In this document: positions 44,698-55,476 of the stretch, in pieces
Layout of the letters: the number at the start of each line of letters is the position of its first letter
How positions within the stretch are numbered: position 1 is the first letter of the stretch
From: Anabaena sp. FACHB-1237
GTDB lineage: Bacteria > Cyanobacteriota > Cyanobacteriia > Cyanobacteriales > Nostocaceae
Direction of reading: 5' to 3'
NCBI RefSeq assembly: GCF_014696225.1
Contig: NZ_JACJPV010000003.1
Location: 136,190-200,189, forward strand
DNA length: 64,000 nt
Translations under genes and position numbers: made by a program
The notes under the pieces: model-generated
The model's database searches: none
The model's input: only the letters and a program-made list of their open reading frames with translations
What the model was told of the DNA's origin: nothing

Positions 44698-44868
44698 CTA
44701 ATCTAAATCCAGAAAAAGTCCCTCAGCATTCATCACTAAATCTTCATCAGATAAGGGCGAAAAATCTAAATCAACTGTGCGTTTTAAAATCTCTAATGCT
44801 AAATCTAACTGTTCTGAGTCTTTCAAACGGTCGAATGTGTTCAGAAGTTCTTGTACTACAGCAGTCAT
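44698..44868 (-). CDS. Small antitoxin-like protein (56 aa)
   Basis: This gene encodes MTAVVQELLNTFDRLKDSEQ, then LDLALEILKRTVDLDFSPLS, then DEDLVMNAEGLFLDLD. The pattern (helix with E/Q-xx-L-x-x-E-I-L-K-R, then F-x-P-L-S-D-E-D-L-V, then an acidic end) is a widespread cyanobacterial small antitoxin-like family normally followed by a toxin. Here the next gene downstream is the broken DUF2281-type gene instead. It starts at ATG 44868. It is intact but probably orphaned. Confidence 0.65.
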   Translation of the reverse strand: MTAVVQELLNTFDRLKDSEQLDLALEILKRTVDLDFSPLSDEDLVMNAEGLFLDLD

Positions 44869-45149
44869 AACTTTTTTCCTAGATATAGAAATATCATAAT
44901 ATGAGCTTGATAAGGAAATTTTGTCAACCTATATCAATGATAAGTGCGATTACTACGGTGCGCTTCGCTATCGCACTCCCAAAATCATCCTACAAGCACT
45001 GATTTATCAGATCCCTCATCTTATTCAAGCTGACTTAAAATATAAAACCTATGTATAAAAATCACAATAAACCTCTTGCAAGGTTCTAAATTTGTTAGAA
45101 TATCAAGGTAATTGGAAACAAACTATACCGCATAGAAGGATAAAATACT

Positions 45150-47120
45150 ATGGATGCTGAGGAACTTTTAGCACTTTATGAAGAAGGAAAAAGAGATTTT
45201 CAGGGTTTAGATTTGGAAAATATAGATTTAAGTCATGTTTATTTAAGAGATGCTGATTTAAGTCATGCTTATTTAGCTGATGCTGATTTGAGTAACGCTA
45301 ACTTAAATAATGTTGATTTAAGTCATGCTTATTTAACTGATGCTGATTTGAGTAACGCTAACTTAAATAATGTTGATTTAAGTCATGCTTATTTAACTGA
45401 TGCTGATTTGAGTAACGCTAACTTAAATAATGTTGATTTAAGTCATGCTTATTTAACTGATGCTGATTTGAGTAACGCTAACTTAAATAATGTTGATTTA
45501 AGTCATGCTTATTTAACTGATGCTGATTTGAGTAACGCTAACTTAAATAATGTTGATTTAAGTCATGCTTATTTAACTGATGCTAATTTAACTGATGCTA
45601 ATTTAACTGATGCTTATTTAACTGATGCTTATTTAAGTGGTGCTGATTTGAGTAACGCTAACTTAAATAATGCTGATTTAAGTGGTGCAATAATTGATAG
45701 CGAAACAAAATTACATTATAAATGGTATTGTGTATGGAAACTTATTAATTCAAAATTCAATATTTTTGATATAAATTTAACTTATGATGATACAGATTTA
45801 GAAGATCATGATATTAATTTAGTTATTAATGGTATAGATTTAACTGTTGGTGATATTAATTTAAGTAATGCGGACTTGAGTTGTGCTAAATTATACTTTA
45901 TTAATTTAAGTAGTGCAAACTTAAGTGGAACTAACTTCAGTAATTCTGATTTGAGTGGTACTAATTTAAGTGGAGCTAATTTAGAAAATGCTGATTTAAG
46001 TGGTACTAATTTAAGTGGAGCTAATTTAGAAAATGCTGATTTAAGTGGTACTAATTTAAGTGGTACTAATTTAAGTGGAGCTAATTTAGAAAATGCTGAT
46101 TTAAGTGGTACTAATTTAAGTGGAGCTAATTTAGAAAATGCTGATTTAAGTGGTACAATAATTGATGATAAGACAAAAATAGATGATAAGTGGTATTTTG
46201 TATGGAAAATTGTTAATGGAGAATCAGATAATGTAATAAAAAGATATTATCAACTTTCTTTATTTAATCTACTGAATAATTCATTTGATCATAATCAATA
46301 TGTAGGTAAAGATTTAAGTAATTCTTATCTTCAGCATTTAGACTTTATAGGTTCAAATTTAAGTTTTTCTATTTTTTATCGTGCTGATTGTGAAAATGCT
46401 AATTTCACAAATACTAACTTATACTGTGCAAACTTTCATGATGCAAATTTAAGAGGTGTAAATTTCCAAAATGCTGATTTACGATATGCTAATTTTATAG
46501 GAGCTAATCTTCAAGGAGCAGATTTAAGCAATGCTGATTTACGATATGCAATTTTAATAGGTGCTGATTTAACAGGAGCACAGTTTACTAATGCTGATTT
46601 ACGATATATAAATTTACATGGAGTAGACTTAACAAAATCTAAAACAGAAGGAGCAAAATTTACAATGTTTGATGATATATCATGTTCTTGGAATCAAATT
46701 AATGATGAACAATTTGAAAAACTTTGTTACGATATTCTTCTGAAAGAACATAATTTAAAATTGACTAATATAGATAAAATTGGTAACTCTCGCTCTCGTG
46801 ATGGTGGTAGAGATATTGTATTTTATAAAGGTGTAGATATTAATAAAAAACCTATTAAATGGATAGCTCAATGTAAATTAAAAAGTGATAAGCGATCTCT
46901 TGGAAGTTCACAAGTTACTGATATACTTGATATGCTACTAGCAAAAGAAGCTAAGGGTTTTTGTATTATGACTAGCAGTATAATTGATGCAACTTTACAT
47001 GATAAATTAGATGATTTAAGAGATAAAACTGGTATTGAAGTAGAAAAATGGTCATATTTAGAAATAGAACGTTTCTTAGCAGAACATCCAGAAATCAAAG
47101 CCCGATATTTTAAAGATTAA
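45150..47120 (+). CDS. Pentapeptide-repeat protein fused to an Mrr-type restriction endonuclease domain
   Basis: The 656-residue protein starts with MDAEELLALYEEGKRDFQGL, a short helical cap common on pentapeptide proteins. Three pentapeptide blocks follow (about 22-178, 230-345, 390-505), separated by two related inserts (IIDSETKLHYKWYCVWKLIN, IIDDKTKIDDKWYFVWKIVN). Residues about 522-656 form a PD-(D/E)xK domain of Mrr type: FEKLCYDILLKEH, then Asp555 in SRDGGRDIVFY and Gln574-x-Lys576 in WIAQCKLK, the expected catalytic set. Mrr domains cut modified or foreign DNA, and pentapeptide beta-helices can mimic DNA. It is probably a defence nuclease. It lies beside a broken methyltransferase and antitoxin genes. 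Confidence 0.85.
   Translation: MDAEELLALYEEGKRDFQGLDLENIDLSHVYLRDADLSHAYLADADLSNANLNNVDLSHAYLTDADLSNANLNNVDLSHAYLTDADLSNANLNNVDLSHAYLTDADLSNANLNNVDLSHAYLTDADLSNANLNNVDLSHAYLTDANLTDANLTDAYLTDAYLSGADLSNANLNNADLSGAIIDSETKLHYKWYCVWKLINSKFNIFDINLTYDDTDLEDHDINLVINGIDLTVGDINLSNADLSCAKLYFINLSSANLSGTNFSNSDLSGTNLSGANLENADLSGTNLSGANLENADLSGTNLSGTNLSGANLENADLSGTNLSGANLENADLSGTIIDDKTKIDDKWYFVWKIVNGESDNVIKRYYQLSLFNLLNNSFDHNQYVGKDLSNSYLQHLDFIGSNLSFSIFYRADCENANFTNTNLYCANFHDANLRGVNFQNADLRYANFIGANLQGADLSNADLRYAILIGADLTGAQFTNADLRYINLHGVDLTKSKTEGAKFTMFDDISCSWNQINDEQFEKLCYDILLKEHNLKLTNIDKIGNSRSRDGGRDIVFYKGVDINKKPIKWIAQCKLKSDKRSLGSSQVTDILDMLLAKEAKGFCIMTSSIIDATLHDKLDDLRDKTGIEVEKWSYLEIERFLAEHPEIKARYFKD
45251..45584 (+). 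repeat. 60-bp coding tandem repeat in the pentapeptide-Mrr gene
   Basis: Four exactly identical 60-bp units (45301-45540) plus near-identical flanking ones encode the 20-residue unit NLNNVDLSHAYLTDADLSNA. A second array of 45-bp type (NLSGANLENADLSGT) lies at about 45960-46155. Exact DNA identity implies very recent expansion or gene conversion. Confidence 0.95.
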
Positions 47121-47153
47121 CTTGATAAAACTTGATAAAAATTATTCATAAAA

Positions 47154-47318
47154 TTAGCCTACGTAGGTAGGCTCTTCATAAACCTCAATAGTAATTAAAA
47201 ATATATCCTTCTCATACGCATAATTTTCAATCTTCTTTCGTGCAAAAGGACGCACAAAAAAAGGAATATCTTTCACCTTTGCTTCCGCTTCCGCAGTCCA
47301 TTTAACTTGTTCACTCAT
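47154..47318 (-). CDS. PCP_red-like small protein (54 aa)
   Basis: The product reads MSEQVKWTAEAEAKVKDIPF, then FVRPFARKKIENYAYEKDIF, then LITIEVYEEPTYVG. This matches the small C-terminal domain of light-independent protochlorophyllide reductase subunit ChlB (PCP_red), which in cyanobacteria also exists as a stand-alone protein of about 55-60 residues. It has an ATG start at 47318 preceded by AT-rich sequence. The function of the free domain is unknown; a helper role in tetrapyrrole metabolism is a guess. Confidence 0.75.
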   Translation of the reverse strand: MSEQVKWTAEAEAKVKDIPFFVRPFARKKIENYAYEKDIFLITIEVYEEPTYVG

Positions 47319-47360
47319 AGATTTTTAAGTTTTAATATTTGTTTAATATTTGGTGTTTTC

Positions 47361-47393
47361 AGATCCCCGACTTCTTGAAGAAGTCGGGGATCT
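47361..47393. repeat. 33-bp perfect palindrome after thiC
   Basis: The half-site is AGATCCCCGACTTCTT with its perfect complement. It begins 13 bases downstream of the thiC stop codon and is well placed as a terminator. Confidence 0.9.
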
Positions 47394-47406
47394 GATTATT
47401 TACTAA

Positions 47407-48879
<1,473 letters not shown>

Positions 48880-49509
48880 TTTGACTTCTGACACGATGCA
48901 GAGATATTACAATCTATTTCCAGAAGTCTATATTTGATTCTAACACTTTATTTTTAGTTGGAGGTGAATTAGATCAATTATGGAAATTTTAATTGCAAAT
49001 TCTGCAAGATAAATAGTTTGTAAAAAAGTTTGTAAAAATACATATCAGTCTTGTTGTATTTAATTTGTGTAATTCTACTAAGCAAGATATGTATAATACT
49101 ATAAATTATTATTTACAGCACATTCCATCTACATGATGACAGTGGACAGTGGACAGTGGACAGTTGATAGTTGATAGTTGATTATGTTATGATCTTCAGG
49201 CGGTCAAGAATTAGTTAGAAATATTAAAGGAATATATCAAAAATCAAGAAAAGCCGTCCTAGAAGGACGGGGCTTGTATCCCATTATTTTCGGTCAAGAA
49301 TTGGTTTTGGAAATGATGGCATCTGGTCCCAATAAGATGCCATTTTATCGGCAGGGTATGAGGGCTGTAATGCTTATCCAGCAACCTCTTTAGCTCCTTT
49401 TTCGCCCTTTCAAGCGTCAAACATCAAGAAGCTGTTTATTTGCGATTATTTGCGAGATTTATGCAGTCTGACGCACTCTACCAATGTTCCATCTGTGTAA
49501 CTTAAATGA
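48880..49509. other. Intergenic: thiC promoter region, element fragments
   Basis: The stretch contains an isolated end of the 108-bp element (49113-49137), then GGACAGTGGACAGTTGATAG short tandem repeats (about 49142-49182). Next is an AGCCGTCCTAGAAGGACGGG hairpin (about 49254-49276) resembling an IS200/IS605 terminus, with GATGGCATCTGGTCCCAATA downstream. It ends with a piece of the CTGACGCAC repeat (about 49462-49482). No gene is recognised. Confidence 0.55.
49113..49137. repeat. Isolated terminus of the 108-bp element
   Basis: The sequence TTACAGCACATTCCATCTAC followed by ATGA is the reverse complement of the right end of 10775-10882. The rest of the element is absent. It suggests truncation or an abortive insertion. 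Confidence 0.7.
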
Positions 49510-51009
49510 TTAAGGCAACCATTGAGGGCTATAACCAATTAATGGCAACTTCTCCGGTTTAATTTCATTATTTGTACCATCTGGCACAGGCAAAAGCGGC
49601 ATTAACCATAAACTACTAGTAGCGATGGGTTCGCCATCATCTGTTTTTAAAGTATTTGCAGGAAATGGTACTGTAGTATTAGTTATGGGAACAACTTGAT
49701 CAAATAGAAAACCAAGTCCATCTGGTGATAAACTAGTTTGTACGTTGCGTTGTCCTGGTGGTAATAGTAAAAGCGGTTTTTGTTCTGCTGTTTTCAAATT
49801 AATAGCTACTAAATAAGGTCGTTCTAAATATTGTTCCTGAGAAATTAGTTCTGTGACTAAACAATACAGAGTAGGTGAAGCTAAATCAAATTGACAGCTA
49901 AGAATTGAACCAGTAGTTTTTAATAACTGTTTCTGAACACCTTGATTAGTAACTAAAAATAAATCTCTGGTATAGTCTGTATTAAACTTGACCATTGCCG
50001 CTTGTGAACCATCTTTAGAGAAGGCTTGAACTAGACCAAATTGAGGTAAAAAGTCCAGGGGTTTATTGCTATTGCCTTCTAAGGATAATATTGCTGTTCC
50101 TTGTCCTTGGGCGACAGCAACGGCCTTACTATCAGGTGTAAGAACGAAATCTCCAGCAGGTTGACCTTCTAAACGTTGAGGAGTGGGTTTTTCCCCTTTA
50201 ATATCTAAACTAGGTGTTAATGTCCACAGGGCAAAATCTCCAGGATTATCTCTTTTTCCCCTTTGAATAACCAGGGTTTTACCATTGGCCGCCAAATCAA
50301 ATTTCAGGTTTTGATATTCTTTATTATCTAAAATGAGGTCTACCTTGCCCGCTGGTTCTGTAGGTTCATCTAGCTGACTGGGAATGCCAGTGGTAACAGT
50401 ATATACTTGGGCAGACAGGAGATCGGAATTTTTGGCAGAACGGGCAGTAAAGACGATTTTTTCACCATTGGGAAATGGTTCAAAGTCCATCACGATCAAG
50501 TCTTTAGGGGTCAGCACTTGAATTTTACCCGCAGTGAGGTTGTAAAGGACTAGTTGTCCCAGGGTTTGAGGATCTGCACCTATATAAAGCAGTACACGGT
50601 TACGAGTGGCAAATTGGGCTGTAAAGGGATCCATGAAGCGGTTTTTGCCCTCAGCTTGAGAAAATTTATCTTTACCGTTTTCTATCTTTATTTGGTAGTT
50701 TGTGCCGTAGGGCGCAGGTGTAAGTAATGTATAAACCATCCTTCTACCTGCCCAGCTAATTTTCCCTGCCAGGGGTGGTTCTATTTTCAGGTTTTCTTCT
50801 ACGCTTTTTCTGTCCATGGGACGACTAAAGGTGAGGGTAAAAGAAACATCATCTGCGCCAATTTGCTTATTTTCCCAGCTAAAATTACGGATGGTAGGTT
50901 TTACTGCGTCTCCTTGCCAGATAATTATACCAATTAATACACTGAGTATTAGCATGAAGGCGATCGCTACTCGATCTAATGGTTGAATAAATTTGTAGGT
51001 TTTGGTCAT
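49510..51009 (-). CDS. Membrane-anchored Ig-like (Big_5) plus beta-propeller-like protein
   Basis: The 499-residue protein has one N-terminal helix (about 13-31). An SbsA/Big_5-like Ig domain follows (about 40-135; FTLTFSRPMDRKSVEENLKI, WAGRRMVYTLLTPAPYGTNY). A WD40/TolB-like propeller with repeated F-P-NGEKIVFTARS, DNKEYQNLKFDLAANGKTLV, FVLTPDSKAVAVAQGQGTAI and TSLSPDGLGFLFDQV blades fills the rest. It probably faces the periplasm. It starts MTKTYKFI at 51009 and is close to the permease pair, but 87 bases separate them. No enzymatic motif is seen. Confidence 0.75.
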   Translation of the reverse strand: MTKTYKFIQPLDRVAIAFMLILSVLIGIIIWQGDAVKPTIRNFSWENKQIGADDVSFTLTFSRPMDRKSVEENLKIEPPLAGKISWAGRRMVYTLLTPAPYGTNYQIKIENGKDKFSQAEGKNRFMDPFTAQFATRNRVLLYIGADPQTLGQLVLYNLTAGKIQVLTPKDLIVMDFEPFPNGEKIVFTARSAKNSDLLSAQVYTVTTGIPSQLDEPTEPAGKVDLILDNKEYQNLKFDLAANGKTLVIQRGKRDNPGDFALWTLTPSLDIKGEKPTPQRLEGQPAGDFVLTPDSKAVAVAQGQGTAILSLEGNSNKPLDFLPQFGLVQAFSKDGSQAAMVKFNTDYTRDLFLVTNQGVQKQLLKTTGSILSCQFDLASPTLYCLVTELISQEQYLERPYLVAINLKTAEQKPLLLLPPGQRNVQTSLSPDGLGFLFDQVVPITNTTVPFPANTLKTDDGEPIATSSLWLMPLLPVPDGTNNEIKPEKLPLIGYSPQWLP

Positions 51010-51096
51010 AAGTTAGGATATCAAGGAGTCAGTGAGAGTTTAGCTCTGCTAAACTCGTACAGGAAGTCGGGAGTCCTGATAGCTGACGACTGAAAG

Positions 51097-51867
51097 CTAA
51101 TAACTGTAAGGATTTTTCGGCTGCGAAATTTTCTTCACACTACTAGCTTTAATTGTTAGCTGTCTTGTCTGTGCAATATTTTGTGTTGTCATTTCTCCTT
51201 CTATTTCTAACCACGTATCAGGCGGATATTCTTTTATTGATCCGCTTAGTTGTACAGGTAAACCAATAGGATAGGCATCAGCCGCGCAGCAAGTTAGGAC
51301 AAACCTTGCTAAAAACAAATATTCTTCTGTGACATCAGGAGGATAAATCACAAAGCCTTGTACCCTGACTTTTTGCCCTGTGTATGCATCCGGTTCTGGA
51401 TAAACATTTAATGTTCTTACCCAGTCCACCAAACTTCTGTCCTCTGGGCGCACTGTAGCGCGAAATGATTGGGGTTGGGCGCGAGTTGTACTAACTAACT
51501 CCGTTACTCCGCGATTTAAGGCTGTTTGACTACTAAAGGGTTTAGGTGTAATCAGAAATCCTATAATTGCTGCTGCCAAGAATAAAGAACTTCCCCAACC
51601 AGGTGGAAATACAGTAATATGTTCTTGATTATTCACCACTGGCGGACGGCGACGTTGTTGCCACAGTTGTCCACCTTTTATACATCCAATTATTAATAAG
51701 GCTACCCCACCGGATATAGCTAACCAAAAATAATCAGGGTGAATTAACAAATATAATTTACTCGTTAACCAGTATTTCAACATCAGTACACCCCAAGCTG
51801 TGATAGCTAGGACATCTATCCAAGGTGCAATATTATTGGCTTTTTTGCTACGGTTATTAGTGGCCAT
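51097..51867 (-). CDS. TIGR03943/DUF1980 family permease-associated protein
   Basis: The 256-residue protein has three N-terminal membrane segments (about 15-33, 42-60, 90-105), then a soluble domain: VRVQGFVIYPPDVTEEYLFL, ARFVLTCCAADAYPIGLPVQ, WLEIEGEMTTQN. The CCAADA motif is diagnostic. It forms a conserved pair with the permease gene just upstream on the same strand (gap 77 bases). The pair is thought to transport a small ligand, possibly a metal or organic acid; this is not proven. Confidence 0.9.
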   Translation of the reverse strand: MATNNRSKKANNIAPWIDVLAITAWGVLMLKYWLTSKLYLLIHPDYFWLAISGGVALLIIGCIKGGQLWQQRRRPPVVNNQEHITVFPPGWGSSLFLAAAIIGFLITPKPFSSQTALNRGVTELVSTTRAQPQSFRATVRPEDRSLVDWVRTLNVYPEPDAYTGQKVRVQGFVIYPPDVTEEYLFLARFVLTCCAADAYPIGLPVQLSGSIKEYPPDTWLEIEGEMTTQNIAQTRQLTIKASSVKKISQPKNPYSY

Positions 51868-51944
51868 GGGTAATTAAAATGTAAAAGTCACCGAGTTAGG
51901 AGTCAGGATCTCAAAGAGTCAGTTTTTTATTATCCGCTGATAGC

Positions 51945-52994
51945 TTATAGGAAGTGTAAATTGACTATGAGAGTGAACAAAAACGCTAATTGCGCTGCTA
52001 GGATAAATAAATAAATCAGGGCTTTGGGTTTGAAAATTGATAACATCAAACCTACCCCCTTAATGTCTATCATTGGTCCAAATACTAGGAATGCTAGTAA
52101 GGAACCACTGGTAAAGGTAGAAGCAAAGGATAGGGCAAAAAATGAGTCCACTGTGGAACAAATAGAAACCACTGCGGCTAGTATTAACATAGCTATAATG
52201 GAACTAATTGGTCCTGCTCCTAAACCTAGAATCAGTTCCCGAGGCGCTAAAATTTGTATGGTAGCAGCGATTGCACTTCCTATCACCATCACTGCCCCTA
52301 ATTCCCGCAACTCCTGAATAATGTTATCTAATAAAGATTGTAGTTTTTGTGCCAAGGGTTCCTTACTATTAGCTGTGCTGTCACTCACAGTAGCGTCTAT
52401 GCGTTGTATTCCTCCTGTACCTAAAAAGTAGTTTCCCGACTGCAATAAGACAGATGCGTTACCAGTATTAGTATTTCTAGTAGTGGAAATTTTACCACGA
52501 CGTTTACTATCTTGTTTCCCTGGGGGGTTAAACTTGAGATATCGAGCGATCGCTGGTTGTAAAAACGGAATTAAGTCTGGTTGAAAACTAAAGATAAAAC
52601 CTACAGTAGTAGCAATGATCAGGGAAAACAGCACTCTTAAAACTACTATTTCTGGTTGATCACGAAATGCAGTCCATGTTGACCAAATTACTATGGGGTT
52701 AATTGTTGGTGCTGCTAATAGAAACCCAATTGCTACAGGTGTAGGTACTCCCTGCATTAATAAACGTCTTGCCACCGGCACATTACCACATTCGCACACT
52801 GGGAACAAGAACCCGATCATACTACCAAATAAAGCTCCTAGCAAGGGATTTCTCGGCATTTTCTCTACTAATTTTCCTTCATCCACGAAAAACAGTAGCA
52901 AACTGGAGAAAAATACCCCTAGCAGTAAAAAAGGTATTGCTTCCACTAGCAAACTAAGAAATAATGTAAAACCATTGTTAAGTTGATTTATCAT
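51945..52994 (-). CDS. Permease, YraQ/UPF0718 family
   Basis: The 349-residue protein has about eight membrane helices. It contains two halves with the family motif, GFLFPVCECGNVPVARRLL followed by GVPTPVAIGFLLAAPTINPI in the first and AVVSICSTVDSFFALSFAS in the second. The CECGNVPVARR segment with paired Cys is typical and may bind a metal. A charged Gly/Ser-rich loop (about 155-210) joins the halves. It is paired with the TIGR03943 gene. Confidence 0.9.
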   Translation of the reverse strand: MINQLNNGFTLFLSLLVEAIPFLLLGVFFSSLLLFFVDEGKLVEKMPRNPLLGALFGSMIGFLFPVCECGNVPVARRLLMQGVPTPVAIGFLLAAPTINPIVIWSTWTAFRDQPEIVVLRVLFSLIIATTVGFIFSFQPDLIPFLQPAIARYLKFNPPGKQDSKRRGKISTTRNTNTGNASVLLQSGNYFLGTGGIQRIDATVSDSTANSKEPLAQKLQSLLDNIIQELRELGAVMVIGSAIAATIQILAPRELILGLGAGPISSIIAMLILAAVVSICSTVDSFFALSFASTFTSGSLLAFLVFGPMIDIKGVGLMLSIFKPKALIYLFILAAQLAFLFTLIVNLHFL

Positions 52995-53454
52995 GGGTTG
53001 TATTCAACAGCCATTTTAAGTTTTAGGGAGTTAGGATATCGAGGAGTCAGGATATTAAGGAGTTTTATGTGTTTTGATAAGCTGTTGTGCTTTCAATTTA
53101 GATAATGAATGCAAGCAAGATGCTGATACTACTGTAGTTTTAGGGTTTTTTAGTTATACAGTAAGTGCTGCAAGTCAGCTTATCATATATTCTGACTCAG
53201 TGACTCGGTGAGTAGGGAGTGTGGGGTGCAGAGTAAAGTGAGTGGAGACAAAATTCTTTATTCTCACTCCTGACTCTTCGATCTCCTGACTCATCATAAT
53301 AACCTAATTATTCTTAGCCACCTTCTCTTTTAATAGATATCTGGTGCTAATTCAATGTCCCCCTGCCTGTCTGCCGACAGGTGATTTGAAACCCTTGAGT
53401 GGGACACACCTAGCAAGACTACTGGCAATCCATAAGTAAATATATGAGTTAATA

Positions 53455-53562
53455 TACAGCAGTTTCCGTTATTATGAGGTACAGATGTTAATGATAAAAC
53501 CCTTGTAACACAGGCATCTTGCTGTGTTCATAGTGTACCTCATGTAGATGGAATGTGCTGTA
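53455..53562. repeat. 108-bp inverted-repeat element (copy 2)
   Basis: This copy is identical to 10775-10882 except at one position (TTAATGATAAA for TTAATAATAAA). Termini are TACAGCAGTTTCCG and GGAATGTGCTGTA. Near-identity over 108 bases at 43 kb distance implies recent mobility. Confidence 0.9.
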
Positions 53563-53590
53563 TCATTAAAATTCAGCTAAACCACGTGAA

Positions 53591-53772
53591 TCAATCATAC
53601 ACTACCTGTAAACAAACTTTAATATCATCACCTTGCCACTTACCAACATGACTTAGAATTGATTTACCTGAACCTTGACGTTGAGGAGTTTTTGCTTTTT
53701 TTTATTTTCATCTTTTTAACCATCATCAGAACTTCTGGTATTTGTTCTTCCGTGGCAAGTGCTGTAATATTT
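53591..53772 (-). pseudogene. Antitoxin-like gene remnant
   Basis: On the minus strand one frame reads LATEEQIPEVLMMVKKMKIK. After a poly-A run, another frame continues TPQRQGSGKSILSHVGKWQG, then DDIKVCLQVVYD and a TGA at 53591-53593. The second part resembles the C-terminus of cyanobacterial antitoxin-type proteins. A frameshift at the A-rich run and a missing start make it non-functional. The attribution is tentative. Confidence 0.45.
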
Positions 53773-54479
53773 AGGACTTACGCTTAATTCCCCAAGATTT
53801 TGGTTATTATAAGGTATTATTCAGGTTATAAACTTAACAAATTACTGAGAAATTGAGTAATATTTTGAATAGCTGGAATTTCTGCTTTGCAATTCAATCT
53901 CTACACACAAGAAAGCATTTCATTACCCGCAACTTGGGTAAAATACATATTTTATAAGTGCTTTTATAAGTGCAGAATTTCGGCTGAAACAGTCCTTTCG
54001 TTGAGGTTAAGGAGAATGGCTAATGACGGGCACTTCGCTATCCAGGAGTCAGTAGGGACGAACGACTGTTCGCCCGTACAGGAGTTCAAGGAGTTTTTTG
54101 TATTTAAAAATTTTGATTTCCCAGACTGAAAATCCTTTGTTTTGGTACCATACCCCTCAAAACCCTTACACCTATTTTCTTTTTTAGCAGCCCGAAACCT
54201 TTGATTTATCTGGATTTTTAGTTTATTCATCAAGCCCCACTTATCCACAATTAATAAAAAATTCTAGATGTAAAGGAGTAAGGAGTGTGGACTCCTGAAA
54301 GCTGACGGCTAATAGCCATTAAACAAACCCAATTACCCAAAATATGTGACTAAACATTAAGGTGTGAAAATCTGCTGATTTATAGTATTAATGTGCTTAA
54401 AACAGGTTTTTTTCAAGCTAACATTGCTAAAACTATTGATCATCAGATTTTTTTAACCTCCTCGCTTCAGCTGGAATTA

Positions 54480-55199
54480 TTAGCTTGCTCTATTAATAGA
54501 TTCTGCAGGTAAGCAGATAAGATTATCACCCTGGGTAAGAATTAATCCACGTTGACGTAATTTACCCATTAACCGAGTCACTGTGACACGGGTTGAACCA
54601 ATAGCACTACCAATTTGCGCGTGAGTAAGGGGGAAAGGTAGGCAATAACCGCGAATTACATCGGGGTCAGTTTCACTCATGGCAGGTTCACCATATTCTT
54701 CTACTAGGAGTGTTAAAAAACCCAAGAGTCTGTCAATAGTGCGGCGTTGCCCTAAAGCACTTAGCCACAGGAGTTTACGCTGGTGTTGATATCTAAAGGC
54801 ATCCATAACTTCACGGCGGAAGTGAGGCCAATTGTCCAAATCATGCCAGTACATCCACAATACCGCAGTTTGATCAACGTGAGCGTAGGATTGTAGCGTA
54901 AATGGCGACTGGGCGACTATTTCAAAGGGTTGTCCAGCACCAACAAAACCTAAAAATGCTTCCTCTGGAGTACGGTTAATTCTCCGAGAGGTTAATTGAC
55001 TGGCGGTAGCACTAACTTGGGCTGTACCAACCATGCGGATAGCACCTCTTTGCACTAAATATAGCAAACCAGGTCTAGCAGGAATACGTTCGTCTTTGCT
55101 GAAGGTGCGGCAACGGTAGTGTTCTTGCGCCCAGTCCAGGATACGCTGCCAGGTGAGAAATGGACGTGATGCTTCGGAAAAGGAAGATGGAGATTGCAT
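54480..55199 (-). CDS. Crp/Fnr-family transcriptional regulator
   Basis: The 239-residue protein has an N-terminal cupin-like sensor (about 30-130; DERIPARPGLLYLVQRGAIR, FVGAGQPFEIVAQSPFTLQS), a dimer helix (AFRYQHQRKLLWLSALGQRR), and a C-terminal winged helix (FPLTHAQIGSAIGSTRVTVT, RLMGKLRQRGLI). The recognition helix GSTRVTVTRLMGKL is close to the NtcA/Crp pattern, but the sensor lacks the cAMP phosphate cassette. So the effector is unknown. It is not NtcA itself by overall sequence. The gene is divergent from the DALR-domain gene. Confidence 0.85.
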   Translation of the reverse strand: MQSPSSFSEASRPFLTWQRILDWAQEHYRCRTFSKDERIPARPGLLYLVQRGAIRMVGTAQVSATASQLTSRRINRTPEEAFLGFVGAGQPFEIVAQSPFTLQSYAHVDQTAVLWMYWHDLDNWPHFRREVMDAFRYQHQRKLLWLSALGQRRTIDRLLGFLTLLVEEYGEPAMSETDPDVIRGYCLPFPLTHAQIGSAIGSTRVTVTRLMGKLRQRGLILTQGDNLICLPAESINRAS

Positions 55200-55476
55200 A
55201 ATTTATAAACTCAATTTTGTGGTTGAAAACAAAGACTTAGCAGAAAAAGTGAATCGAAAGTGCAAGGAGTGTCTTTGTATGATGAGGGTAGGGAAACGCC
55301 TGTGGGCGTTGGCTGTCCGATGGTGTAAAAAGCAAATTTGCTTTCTACTTTTTTTCTTATACTTCCTACTGTACAACGAAGGTAGTAAAGTTTACTCATT
55401 TTTTTCTTGATTATTCATCAAATTTTATCCTACTCTCATTTTTCTTTACCTAGACTAACCTTCTATCCACAGGTAG

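Larger units (their letters stand above)
52995..54479. other. Large gene-poor gap with repeats and decayed sequence
   Basis: It contains a degenerate GCAAGCAAGATGC word (about 53109), GTCTGCCGACAGG (about 53370), the second 108-bp element, an antitoxin-like remnant at 53591-53772, and a lone AGGACTTACGC end (about 53772). A GTCAGTAGGGACGAACGACT word with GTTCGCCCGTAC hairpin lies at about 54047-54081. Short open frames at 53887-54129 and on the opposite strand have no family resemblance and no clear ribosome sites. No RNA gene was recognised. Confidence 0.5.

Noticed and set aside
44562..44870. 102-codon plus-strand frame
   Set aside because: It is antisense to the two antitoxin-like genes, which have better coding character.
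45251..45584. Regular tandem repeats resembling a CRISPR array
   Set aside because: Units are contiguous, in frame and have no unique spacers; they encode pentapeptides.
53887..54248. Overlapping short frames on both strands
   Set aside because: No similarity, biased composition and no start signals; probably non-coding.
54480..55199. Naming the regulator ntcA
   Set aside because: The winged helix is similar, but the sensor region and overall sequence differ from NtcA.
55153..55410. 85-codon frame overlapping the Crp/Fnr gene start
   Set aside because: It overlaps the divergent regulator and has no recognisable domain.
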